Assembly: GCA_016699325.1 (NCBI GenBank)
Contig: CP064971.1
Location: 1,488,001-1,552,000, forward strand
Direction: 5' to 3'
Length of the DNA stretch: 64,000 nucleotides
Origin: Methanolinea sp.
Lineage (GTDB): Archaea > Halobacteriota > Methanomicrobia > Methanomicrobiales > Methanospirillaceae
Below the pieces are notes generated by a model, which did not search any database, had not been told where the DNA came from, and saw nothing but the letters and a program-made list of their open reading frames with translations. The position numbers and the translations under genes were made by a program. Positions 38,534-47,571 of this stretch are shown in pieces; the stretch's first letter is position 1, and each line of letters begins with the position of its first letter.

Positions 38534-39061
38534 ACCGGGTCGCAGAATACCGGGGTCATGACTGCACCTCGGGGCAACCTCACCTTTTCATCCCGGCCGG
38601 AGGTTTCGAGCGGCAGAATCAAAGCCCCGGCGTCTCATCCAGGCGATCATGTTGCTCCGGCATACTTATTCTGCAAGGGGTAACCTTCCTGGAGACCATG
38701 AAGATGGAAGGGAGGGGCCAGTTCCTCTTTCGGGCATGCGGAAACTGGTACGCATGATCCCCGATCTTCCCGGTGGAGTGCATGTCCGGTTCCCGGGCAG
38801 CGGAGAGGAGTGCTCTGTGACCGTTCATCGTCCATGGCCTGGTGTACAGCGAAAAGCTCCTCCCTTTCGGTCCAAAGACTGTTATGGTATCGCTCTTCTC
38901 CGGCCCCCCCTCCTGCCAGGTTCCCATTGTTCCATTGCGGGATACTCCATGGCTTTCCGTTACCCCCACCGGCACCTGTTGCAGCCGTAAGCGTCAGCCT
39001 CCCTGGCAGACCGCCATATCGCCCGCACGTTTGGTGATACGATTGCAGGAAAACAAGAAGG
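38534..39061. other. Gap of 528 bases with no recognisable gene
   Basis: Several overlapping frames are open here on both strands, as expected from high GC. None has a convincing start or a recognisable domain. Short segments such as MKMEGRGQFLFRACGNWYA (38700-38756) look protein-like but end quickly. It may be a decayed gene. Confidence 0.35.
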
Positions 39062-39523
39062 ATGGCACGGACCTGTGGGGATATCGACCGGTATATAGGG
39101 GACACGTCGTTTCTCTCCACTCATGAGCGGCGTGAACTCGACCGGAAGAACTTTTATGCTTCCGCTATGGTGTTGTTCCCGCTCATGAATGCCGTCATCG
39201 GTCTTGCATGTGACCCGGTCCCTGCCCGGAACGCAGGAAGGCCCTCAACACACCGGGAGATCTTCACCCTGTTGGTCCAGGCCCCTGTCATCGATACCAG
39301 GGAATCAAGGGCAGATGTCCCGCCTTGGTCTCGCAAACGGTACCGGCTTAAACAGGAACACGGAGCGATCGATCCCTGCTACCTGGTGGACACCCTGGAT
39401 ATGACAGAGACCATCCGGATATTCGTGGAACGAAAAAAGAGGACGGTCCCGGGTGGAGATGTCCCGGAGACCGGAGGACTTCTGAAGGTTATATCCGGCG
39501 TATTTCCTGAAAATAGTCAATAA
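39062..39523 (+). CDS. Hypothetical protein, 153 aa, doubtful
   Basis: No family is recognised. The frame encodes a charged soluble protein with FLSTHERRELDRKNFYASAM near residue 17 and YLVDTLDMTETIRIFVERKK near 105. The competing frames are much shorter, which mildly supports coding. It has no signal peptide or motif. ATG choice is open; the lack of a good ribosome binding site and its place in a stretch of decayed sequence argue for caution. Confidence 0.3.
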   Translation: MARTCGDIDRYIGDTSFLSTHERRELDRKNFYASAMVLFPLMNAVIGLACDPVPARNAGRPSTHREIFTLLVQAPVIDTRESRADVPPWSRKRYRLKQEHGAIDPCYLVDTLDMTETIRIFVERKKRTVPGGDVPETGGLLKVISGVFPENSQ

Positions 39524-40299
39524 CCAGCCTTTTCCTGGAGATCTTCACAGATTGCGTATGGCGGCGTTTGCCTGGTTTGATCGATGAATTACCCAAGGCC
39601 AGGAAGACCGCCTCTGGAAGCGCAATAAAGAGCATCTTTTTGGAGCGGTTTTAAGGCTTGTTTATTGAAAACAAAAGAATATAGGAGATTTTTCCTCATG
39701 GGTCAGCGCAACTGCCCATGGAACTGAGCCTGACAACTGGTGCACCGGAAAACAGAGCCCGTATAGGGCTTTTTTTGGGTGAAAAAAAGGGGATCGGGAG
39801 GTGGATCCCAGGGGCACCCCATCACCCACGGAGCTTTGGAGAATAAGATGGAAGTCCTCTTGTTGTCTGGCATCCCGCATCCTGCCAGCTTCCTTTCCCA
39901 GGTTCAGTTTCCATGGTATGACCCCTGCAGGGCATTGCACCTGGCGGCGGCCCGGACCCGGTCTTCAGGCAGGATTTTGCCGTGGACCGCAGTTTGCCAG
40001 TGCGGTCGTAACAGGAGATCCGGTATCACCCCGGGAGCGCTCACCGTTGGCACTCTCCCATCGAGGGCCGGGACTGCACCTGGATTACCAGGAACTCAAT
40101 TTTTCTCGAACGAAACGCATTTGAGACTGCCGGGTCACATGATGCGCTCTTCCCGGCGTGAAACGGGACAGGCCCTGCGGAGGGGGTGCCCGGTATGTAC
40201 GACCTATTCAAATACGCGTTCTTTTCAACCAGCAGCGGTTCCTGCTTTGCGAACGGTAACTACTCATTCTAGGCTATGCCTTCTTGTTTCGTTGGGTTC
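39524..40299. other. Gap of about 780 bases, probably decayed sequence
   Basis: No intact gene is supported. A short AT-richer section (39630-39790) has A-runs and T-runs but no clear promoter. Downstream, short coding-like pieces appear in several frames, which fits a degraded surface-protein gene leading into the two pseudogenes that follow. Confidence 0.35.
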
Positions 40300-40419
40300 A
40301 TGACCTGCGCACAATACGAGAGCCGGACTGATACTGCGGACGTCTAGCAGGAGATCGTAGCGGCTGAGGCACCGGGTGATTATACAATCACCCTCATCTT
40401 CACGGGAGGGGTCGTATGA
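40300..40419 (+). pseudogene. C-terminal remnant of an exported-type protein
   Basis: A frame beginning MTCAQYESRTDTADV is interrupted by TAG and continues QEIVAAEAPGDYTITLIFTG to a TGA at 40417-40419. The second half looks like the closing beta-strand of a surface protein. The TGA overlaps the ATG of the next pseudogene (ATGA), suggesting that the two were once coupled genes. Confidence 0.4.
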
Positions 40420-40772
40420 AGCCGAGTACAGCAGGAACTGGTACAGCCGTGCTTGTCGCACCCCTGGTTGCCCTCGCCCTCCTCGCCATCACTGCTTTCG
40501 CCGCTGACTCATTAACCATAACCGGCGAGATCTCATCTGCCCCTGCACGGTGGCAGCCTTTACTGGTTCTCCGCCTTCCGGCACCGTTCTCCTCACTGTT
40601 GCGTTCACGGACCAGTCCACGGGCACCATCACGTCATAGGCCTGGGACTTCAACAACGACGGGATAACCGACAGCAACGTGCAGAACCTGAGCTGCACCT
40701 ATGCCACAGCCGCCACCTACACCGTGAAGCTCACGGCCACTGGTTGGGCGGGACAAACAGTCAAGTTAAAAA
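40416..40772 (+). pseudogene. Decayed PKD-domain surface protein
   Basis: The frame opens with a good signal peptide (MKPSTAGTGTAVLVAPLVAL onwards, to FAADS) and then shifts. In another frame the sequence continues as PKD: VAFTDQSTGTITS, then a TAG where the intact neighbours have Tyr, then AWDFNNDGITDSNVQNLSC and TYTVKLTATGWAGQT. It has at least one frameshift and one nonsense change and is much shorter than the intact PKD protein that begins at 40857. Confidence 0.7.
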
Positions 40773-40799
40773 TTCTCTTCTCTCTGGTGTGCATATGCT

Positions 40800-40851
40800 G
40801 ATAACTATTAATACTTATGTGGGAGATAAGCAGATTACCAATCAAAAGGTG
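40800..40851 (+). promoter_or_regulatory. Promoter and ribosome binding site of the large PKD/PEGA gene
   Basis: A TATA-like ACTATTAATACTTATG (40803-40818) and a strong ribosome binding site AAGGTGG (40845-40851) precede the ATG at 40857 by the expected distances. This fixes the start of the 1717-codon frame. Confidence 0.55.
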
Positions 40852-40856
40852 GCATT

Positions 40857-43800
40857 ATGAAGACTGGTAAGTGTACGGTATACTCTCAGTATTTGGCACA
40901 ACTCCCAATTTTTCTCATTCTCACCCTCTGCCTTGTTCCCTGCATCTCTGCAGACGAATACGTAGGAGGGATCCCACTCACCACGGTCCAGTCCGGTACC
41001 GTCTCCGGAGGGCTCTATGTTGATGCAGAACTTCCTTCGTGGGGATCGATGGATGTTACCAAGACCTTTGCATCCATCCCTTCTGTAGATGATATCGAGT
41101 GGGCCCGGATTTATGTCGTGGTCTATTCCGGGCACATGCAGAACAACAACCCGGGCAATGCAACTGTCTCGTTTGACGGGAGTGGCGATGGTACATCATG
41201 GACTGTTATGGGTACCGAGACCCTTGATACCCCGGGAGGCTATACCTACCCGGGCGAGGGCGGCACGGGCCCTATCACGGTCAACGATCACTGCAACCGG
41301 GTAACGAGTGACTACCTGATGTGGTACGATGTTACATCCCTGATAGCTTCCCAAACACCAAAGGCCCGGGTAGTGACCGAAAAAACCGATGGTAGTAGTT
41401 TTGACGGTCGGATCAAGATGGTCACTCTTGTTGTCGCTTACAACGATGGGGATACCGATGAAGTGTACTACTGGGTGAACCAGGGGCATGACGTGGATTC
41501 TTATCTTGCTGATGACGCTGGCATGCCCTACAGCGGGCAGTCAATATTCGACCTGGGTTCTCTATCGGGAACGATCGAGTCTGCGACGCTCACGGTCAAT
41601 CACCTTGCCAGCACAGACGGGACCTATGCGTGGAACGGGAACCAGGTTCCGACCGATCCCTCCGGGGGAAATTCCCAGGGGGCATTCTTTGGGTACAACA
41701 CATGGGACCTGACTTCCATGGTCCTTCCCGGCGATTTAAACAACCTCACTTATGACCGGATCGTCAACTACTACAAGATCCCGCTCGCTGCCCTTGAAGT
41801 GAGGATGGAGTCCACGCCACCCGGTGACCTCGAGGTCACGTTCGTGAACCCGGTGACAGGGAATGTCTTTGCAAAAGAACCGAACACCGTCCGCATCACC
41901 GTGAAGAACAACGGGGCCAACCCGTCCCCTCCAACAACGGTGCGCCTCACTTCCTCGGACGGGTTTGACGGCAGCGGCGACGTCCCCTCAATCGCCGCGG
42001 GGCAGACGACCATCGTCTCCGTGACCGATACTACCGTGCGAAACCTTGCCGGTGGGACAGTGACGTACACCGCCATGGTTGACCCTGACAACCTCGTCCT
42101 TGAGACAAACGAAGAGAACAACGAGAAGAGTAGCACCGAAAAGGTGGTCCGATATAACGGTTACAAGGGAGCTCGCTACTGGGAAGGAAAAAGCGACCTG
42201 CTCACCTCCCGGACCTTTGATCTCCACGGCGGGCTCCTCTTCTCCTCCGGGAACAGCGCGTACAGGGCCGGTGGCGTGGGAGGGTCTGGGTGGTCTTCCT
42301 ATACAGTGACCTGGACCGGATCCGACCTCCCTCTCCCACCTGGCGCAACGGTCCGGGAAGTGAGGCTGTACGTGCCCTATACATGGGACGATTCGCAGCA
42401 AGTCCCGGACCACTTCAACCTCACCTTCAACGGGGAGGTAATGGCCCACGAAGCACACTATACCGACCAGAGCAACTTCGGGGGCTATGCGAACCACCTG
42501 TATGGTTTGCTTGCCTACAACGTGACACAATGGTTTGACCCGGCAGGAAATACGGCGTTGCTTTCCAAGGATAACATCGATACCAATGTCGCCATGTACG
42601 GCCTGACCCTTGCCGTCGTCTACGAGGACTCCTCTGCTTCCCGGAAACAGGTGTTCCTGAACGAGGGCTTCGACATCCTTGGCGCGGACGAGACCCAGTA
42701 CGGCACCACGCCGGAGGAGGCTACCGCGTACCTCCCGTTCTCCGGGATGACTATATCCCCGGAAGAAGCGTCTGGCGCCTTCCTGACCACCTTCGTCCCG
42801 TCAGGAAACGGGCCTGAAGGGGACCTGCTCTGGAACGGTGTTACCATCAGCAACAGTGTCTGGGACTACGGTCCACTCACCGGGACGCAGGTCGCGGTGG
42901 ATACCCGTGATGTTCTGACATTCCTGGCAGGGAGCAGGAATGAGGCTGGTGTCCGATCAACCGCCGGATCGACACCGGTAATGGCTGCGAGCCATGCGTT
43001 TCTCGTGGTCGAATACCCATATACACCCCCGGTCGCCCAGTTCACGGCCAACACCACGTCCGGGACGGCACCGCTGACCGTCGCGTTCACGGACCAGTCA
43101 ACCGGGACCATCACCTCCTATGCCTGGGACTTCACCAACGATGGAGTGGTGGACTCAACGGATGAGGATCCTGTCCACACCTACCCCTCAGCCGGGACGT
43201 ATACAGTGAACCTGACCGTTACGGGACCTGGCGGTTCGGACAGCGAGGTGAAGACGAACTATATCACCGTAACTGCTCCTCCCGTAGCCCCGGTTGCCCG
43301 GTTCACGGCCAACACCACGTCCGGGACGGCACCGCTGACCGTCGCGTTCACGGACCAGTCAACCGGAACCATCACCTCCTATGCCTGGGACTTCACCAAC
43401 GACGGCGTTGTGGATAGCACGAGCCAGAACCCGGTCCACAACTACCCCTTAGCCGGGACGTATACGGTGAACCTGACCGTTACGGGACCTGGCGGCTCGG
43501 ACAGCGAGGTGAAGACGAACTATATCACCGTAACTGCTCCTCCCGTAGCCCCGGTTGCCCAGTTCACGGCCAACACCACGTCCGGGACGGCACCGCTGAC
43601 CGTCGCGTTCACGGACCAGTCAACCGGGACCATCACCTCCTATGCCTGGGACTTCACCAACGACGGAGTGGTGGACTCAACGGATGAGGATCCTGTCCAC
43701 ACCTACCCCTCAGCCGGGACGTATACGGTGAACCTGACCGTTACGGGACCTGGCGGCTCGGACAGTGAAGTGAAGATCGACTATATCGTCGTGAATGAAG

Positions 43801-46010
43801 CAGGGATGCCCGATCTGACCGTTGTATCGATCATTCCCAATAGCGGTGCAGGAAACGACCTCTTCGCCGCTGAGCCGAACGATGTCATGGTGAGCGTGGG
43901 GAACAGCGGAACGGCCGATGCCGGTGCATTCACCGTGAGCGTGGACATTGGTGGAGCAGTTCAGACCGTTGATGTCACCGGCCTCGCCATGGGAGCATCA
44001 ACGACTGTAACCGTGCCCGATACGGTTCTCCGAAGTGGCGGGGAGAGCGTCACCATCACGGCGACCGCGGATTCTGCCGGGATGGTTGAAGAGTCGGACG
44101 AGACCAACAACACTGCATCGGTACAAAAAACGGTGTACAACAACGGTTACAAAGGCAAGCGCTGGACCGGAGGAGATGATCTCACAACCCAGCTCTCGTT
44201 TGACGGGCGCTACGGGCTGCTCTCCTCTCCCGGCACCACCGCATACCAGGGAGCGAACTGGGTTGAAACGACTGCTGTCTGGTCAGCGTCCGATCTCCCG
44301 GTCCCACCGGGAGCGACCGTTGTGAGCGCCCGCCTGTACCAGGGATACGCCTACAACAAGATGGGAACCGATCCTGCCTGTACCCTGTCCCTGAACGGGG
44401 TTACAGTACAGCCGGTTGCGACCTACAAGGATCGCAAGGGCTTCGGGTCCTTCGATTACCCCTACGGCCTGTATGTCTACGATGTCACAGGATCGTTCAA
44501 CACAACGGGCAATAGCATGATCATCGCCCCTGAGGCAGGGAATGATTACGGCATCTACGGTGCTTACCTCGTGGTGGTCTATGAAGACCCACTGGAGAGC
44601 TGGAAATCTATCCGGATCAATGACGGGTTCGACATGATTTATTCCCGGGCGTCCTACTCCGTGAACGATACCGAGGCGACGGTGTATGCACCGTTCGCCG
44701 GCATCGATACGGGCGGGGTGGAGAGAGCGACAATGATCGCGATCCTTGCCAGCGCCGCGGATGCAGACAAGAGTGCCTTCTTCTTTAACGAGCAGGAATA
44801 TCCCGGGTTCTGGCCAGATTATCTCACTGCTCCGCAGATCGGGTTCTCTGAATATGATGTCACCGGTGCACTGGTGAGCGGTAACAACGAAGCCCGCCTG
44901 CAGAGCCGGGACCCGGGCAGCAGCGGTGATAACATGTATGCGATGAACTGCATCCTCGTGATCGAGTACGAGGAACCTGCCCCGGTCGCCCGGTTCACGG
45001 CCAACACCACGTCCGGGACGGAACCACTGACCGTCGCATTCACGGACCAGTCAACCGGGACCATCACCTCCTATGCCTGGGACTTCACCAACGACGGAGT
45101 GGTGGACTCAACGGATGAGGATCCTGTCCACACTTACACCTCAGCCGGGACGTATACGGTGAACCTGACCGTTACGGGACCTGGCGGTTCGGACAGCGAG
45201 GTGAAGACGAACTATATCACCGTAACTGCTCCACCCGTAGCCCCGGTTGCCCAGTTCACGGCCAACACCACGTCCGGGACGGCACCGCTGACCGTCGCGT
45301 TCACCGACCAGTCAACCGGGACCATCACCTCCTATGCCTGGGACTTCACGAACGACGGCGTTGTGGATAGCACGAGCCAGAACCCGGTCCACACTTACGC
45401 CTCAGCCGGGACGTATACAGTGAACCTGACCGTTACGGGACCTGGCGGCTCGGACAGCGAGGTGAAGACTGGGTGGATAACCGTTTCTGCAGGTGCAACC
45501 GGGACCCTGTATGTCGCATCAGTGCCGTCAGGCGCTGAGATCTATATTGACGGCGTGCTGAGCGGTACCACGAACCAGTTCGTCACGGACATTCCAACCG
45601 GCAACCGGAACATCACCCTGGTCAAATCCGGATACCAGACCAAGACGGTCTGGGTCGATGTGCCGACCGGCATTAAGGTGCTTGCGCCGATAACTCTGAC
45701 CCCTGGTGGCGGACCTGCAGATACCGGTACCCTGTATATCGCATCAGTGCCGTCCGGCGCTGAGATCTATATCGACGGTGTGCTGAGCGGTACCACGAAC
45801 CAGTTCGTCACGGACATTCCAACCGGCAACCGGAACATCACCCTGGTCAAATCCGGATACCAGACCAAGACGGTCTGGGTCGATGTGCCGACCGGCATTA
45901 AGGTGCTTGCGCCGATAACTCTGACCCCTGGTGGCGGACCTGCAGATACCGGTACCCTGTATATCGCATCAGTGCCGTCCGGCGCTGGATCTATATCGAC
46001 GGTGTGCTGA
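40857..46010 (+). CDS. Giant DUF3344/CARDB/PKD/PEGA surface protein, frameshifted near its 3' end
   Basis: The 1717-residue product has a signal peptide (about 12-32) and DUF3344 (about 35-315, opening DEYVGGIPLTTVQSGTVSGG). A CARDB domain follows (about 325-420), then a second DUF3344-like module (about 430-720), three PKD domains (about 725-980), another CARDB and DUF3344-like pair (about 985-1370), two more PKD domains (about 1376-1540) and PEGA repeats. It is an extracellular adhesion or S-layer-associated protein. In the third PEGA copy the frame shifts by one base and stops at 46010; the remaining PEGA sequence continues in another frame to 46384. It closely resembles the N-terminus of the protein at 35288. 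Confidence 0.85.
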   Translation: MKTGKCTVYSQYLAQLPIFLILTLCLVPCISADEYVGGIPLTTVQSGTVSGGLYVDAELPSWGSMDVTKTFASIPSVDDIEWARIYVVVYSGHMQNNNPGNATVSFDGSGDGTSWTVMGTETLDTPGGYTYPGEGGTGPITVNDHCNRVTSDYLMWYDVTSLIASQTPKARVVTEKTDGSSFDGRIKMVTLVVAYNDGDTDEVYYWVNQGHDVDSYLADDAGMPYSGQSIFDLGSLSGTIESATLTVNHLASTDGTYAWNGNQVPTDPSGGNSQGAFFGYNTWDLTSMVLPGDLNNLTYDRIVNYYKIPLAALEVRMESTPPGDLEVTFVNPVTGNVFAKEPNTVRITVKNNGANPSPPTTVRLTSSDGFDGSGDVPSIAAGQTTIVSVTDTTVRNLAGGTVTYTAMVDPDNLVLETNEENNEKSSTEKVVRYNGYKGARYWEGKSDLLTSRTFDLHGGLLFSSGNSAYRAGGVGGSGWSSYTVTWTGSDLPLPPGATVREVRLYVPYTWDDSQQVPDHFNLTFNGEVMAHEAHYTDQSNFGGYANHLYGLLAYNVTQWFDPAGNTALLSKDNIDTNVAMYGLTLAVVYEDSSASRKQVFLNEGFDILGADETQYGTTPEEATAYLPFSGMTISPEEASGAFLTTFVPSGNGPEGDLLWNGVTISNSVWDYGPLTGTQVAVDTRDVLTFLAGSRNEAGVRSTAGSTPVMAASHAFLVVEYPYTPPVAQFTANTTSGTAPLTVAFTDQSTGTITSYAWDFTNDGVVDSTDEDPVHTYPSAGTYTVNLTVTGPGGSDSEVKTNYITVTAPPVAPVARFTANTTSGTAPLTVAFTDQSTGTITSYAWDFTNDGVVDSTSQNPVHNYPLAGTYTVNLTVTGPGGSDSEVKTNYITVTAPPVAPVAQFTANTTSGTAPLTVAFTDQSTGTITSYAWDFTNDGVVDSTDEDPVHTYPSAGTYTVNLTVTGPGGSDSEVKIDYIVVNEAGMPDLTVVSIIPNSGAGNDLFAAEPNDVMVSVGNSGTADAGAFTVSVDIGGAVQTVDVTGLAMGASTTVTVPDTVLRSGGESVTITATADSAGMVEESDETNNTASVQKTVYNNGYKGKRWTGGDDLTTQLSFDGRYGLLSSPGTTAYQGANWVETTAVWSASDLPVPPGATVVSARLYQGYAYNKMGTDPACTLSLNGVTVQPVATYKDRKGFGSFDYPYGLYVYDVTGSFNTTGNSMIIAPEAGNDYGIYGAYLVVVYEDPLESWKSIRINDGFDMIYSRASYSVNDTEATVYAPFAGIDTGGVERATMIAILASAADADKSAFFFNEQEYPGFWPDYLTAPQIGFSEYDVTGALVSGNNEARLQSRDPGSSGDNMYAMNCILVIEYEEPAPVARFTANTTSGTEPLTVAFTDQSTGTITSYAWDFTNDGVVDSTDEDPVHTYTSAGTYTVNLTVTGPGGSDSEVKTNYITVTAPPVAPVAQFTANTTSGTAPLTVAFTDQSTGTITSYAWDFTNDGVVDSTSQNPVHTYASAGTYTVNLTVTGPGGSDSEVKTGWITVSAGATGTLYVASVPSGAEIYIDGVLSGTTNQFVTDIPTGNRNITLVKSGYQTKTVWVDVPTGIKVLAPITLTPGGGPADTGTLYIASVPSGAEIYIDGVLSGTTNQFVTDIPTGNRNITLVKSGYQTKTVWVDVPTGIKVLAPITLTPGGGPADTGTLYIASVPSGAGSISTVC
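43029..43797 (+). repeat. Three tandem PKD repeats (261-bp units)
   Basis: Units begin near 43030, 43291 and 43552, spaced 261 bases. They are nearly identical at the DNA level, with the motif TFTDQ-type core VAFTDQSTGTITSYAWDF. Two variants alternate: VVDSTDEDPVHTY in units 1 and 3, and VVDSTSQNPVHNY in unit 2. Confidence 0.9.
44983..45478 (+). repeat. Second PKD repeat block (two 261-bp units)
   Basis: Two further units near 44983 and 45244 match the first block almost base for base. They show the same two sequence variants (STDEDPVHTY, then STSQNPVHTY), so the arrangement of variants is reused and not random. Confidence 0.9.
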
Positions 46011-46384
46011 GGCAGTACACGAACCAGTTCGTCACGGACATTCCAACCGGCAACCGGAACATCACCCTGGTCAAATCCGGATACCAGACCAAGACGGTCT
46101 GGGTCGATGTGCCGACCGGCATTAAGGTGCTTGCGCCGATAACTCTGACCCCTGGTGGCGGACCTGCAGATACCGGTACCCTGTATATCGCATCAGTGCC
46201 GTCCGGCGCTGAGATCTATATCGACGGCGTGCTGGGCGGTACCACGAACCAGTTTGTCACGGGTGTCCCGGCCGGGACCCGGAACCTGACCCTGAACCGG
46301 TCCGGCTACCAGCCAAAGACGGTCTGGGTTGATGTACCGGCAGGCCTGCAGATCCTTGCGCCCATTGATCTCGACCGTATCTAA
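45501..46384 (+). repeat. Tandem PEGA repeats, about four 225-bp units
   Basis: Units start at 45501, 45726, 45951 and 46175. Spacings are 225, 225 and 224 bases, so unit 3 is one base short. Units 1-3 are almost identical; unit 4 diverges in its second half (VPAGTRNLTLNRSGYQ). Each encodes SVPSGAEIYIDGVLSGTTNQ and a KSGYQTKTVWVDVP strand. Confidence 0.9.
46011..46384 (+). pseudogene. Out-of-frame 3' continuation of the PEGA region
   Basis: This stretch is open in the other frame from about 46004 and encodes the rest of PEGA unit 3 and all of unit 4, ending ILAPIDLDRI at a proper stop. Without the missing base near 45988 it would simply extend the 1717-residue protein to about 1842 residues. 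It may be a real loss of the C-terminus, a switchable state or an assembly error. Confidence 0.75.
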
Positions 46385-46521
46385 TTTAAACAGGAATCAA
46401 GAGCGAGGGTCCAACCCGGGCCCCATCTCTTTACCAAGGCCGGAGAGTAATTTTAAGGGATTCAATACCGGTCACGACCAATGAAAACACCGGATTGATG
46501 AAAAAGAGGTTGGGATAGTAG

Positions 46522-47487
46522 CTATTTCTTCTTCTGGGACCACAGGACAAGAACGCATCCAACAACTCCTCCAGCGGCGACCATCCATGACAGCGGAGCG
46601 TTGGTGGGTGGACTAGCGGCCGGTGCCTGTTCCGGGGTTACGAGCGCTTTGTTGTACTGTATGACGTCCGGCAAAGAATCAACGCCGGGGAGGGACTTTG
46701 GGAAATTGGTGAAGATAACCCGCCTGGCAGGCACACCCCTGTCGCGAAGTGTCTCCTCAAGGCCTTTTGCCAGTTCTCCTGATTGCATGTTCTCGATGAC
46801 GTACTTCACTTCCCGGTACTTGTCGGGGTTGTTGCCGATATCGTCAACAACCTTTACCGGGGTGTACTTTCCTCCCATGTAGAAATCAGGGCCATAGAAG
46901 GTCACGATGTTAAGCCCGAGCCAGTCTGCAGCGTCCTGCTGCCAGACCATAACAATGACATCCTGCCCTGCAATCAGGGATCGTTCCGCTGGAGAAAGGT
47001 CGGCTGCATCTATCTGTGCAAGGTAATCGTTCAGCCGTGTTTCGTAGTAGCTCTTGTTCGCGGGGTCCGCAGCGACCAGCCATCCTGCCACTTCACGGGA
47101 GAGAACCTTTGCCCCCGGCGGAGTGTTCCAGGTCATGGAGGGATCCTTCAGCGTGACCCATTCCACGGTACCGTAGTTGTTGGCGGCCATGAAGTCCGTG
47201 ACATAGGGCATCACATAGGACTGGTCGACCGAGCCGTTATGGGCGATGAAGAGGTCGGCATTGCGGATGAAGTCTTTCTGCATCTGGATGCGGTTGGGGA
47301 TGATGTCGGTCTGCATGTGGGGGCAGATGGTCGGGTCGGCGATGTAGATGGCCTCGACCTTTTCCCCGCCGATATACTGGACAGGGTCCCAGAGGACGGA
47401 GGTCGTGGAGACCACGTTGAGCGCGTTCACTCCCGGTACCACAAGGAATACCATGAGCATTAAAGAGATTATACGAATAGTTCTCAT
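46522..47487 (-). CDS. ZnuA-like metal-binding ABC component, membrane anchored (copy 2)
   Basis: The 321-residue cluster-9 (ZnuA/TroA) binding protein has a signal peptide (about 5-22), the metal-site segments TICPHMQTDIIPN with its His, LFIAHNGSVD and GQDVIVMVWQ, and a late ANFPKS-like TNFPKSLPG. A Pro/Ala linker (about 285-300) and a C-terminal helix (about 301-315) end in KKK, so it is tethered by a single membrane segment. It is a close paralogue of the gene at 47572, with 84 bases between them. Zn, Mn or Fe would be the usual ligands. Confidence 0.82.
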   Translation of the reverse strand: MRTIRIISLMLMVFLVVPGVNALNVVSTTSVLWDPVQYIGGEKVEAIYIADPTICPHMQTDIIPNRIQMQKDFIRNADLFIAHNGSVDQSYVMPYVTDFMAANNYGTVEWVTLKDPSMTWNTPPGAKVLSREVAGWLVAADPANKSYYETRLNDYLAQIDAADLSPAERSLIAGQDVIVMVWQQDAADWLGLNIVTFYGPDFYMGGKYTPVKVVDDIGNNPDKYREVKYVIENMQSGELAKGLEETLRDRGVPARRVIFTNFPKSLPGVDSLPDVIQYNKALVTPEQAPAASPPTNAPLSWMVAAGGVVGCVLVLWSQKKK

Positions 47488-47571
47488 ATGGGAACTATTT
47501 GTGAGAAATTGTTTAAGAGTTTCGAAATGTTATCCGGTGCCGCTTCGGGAGAAAAATTGAGGAAAAATTCC

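Noticed and set aside
38619..38975. Minus-strand frame of 118 codons
   Set aside because: Overlapping frames of equal length exist on the other strand, no motif or ribosome binding site is visible, and composition does not favour any of them.
43029..46384. Tandem repeats that could suggest a CRISPR array
   Set aside because: The repeats are 225-261 bp, in frame and encode PKD and PEGA domains; no short direct repeats with unique spacers are present in the window.
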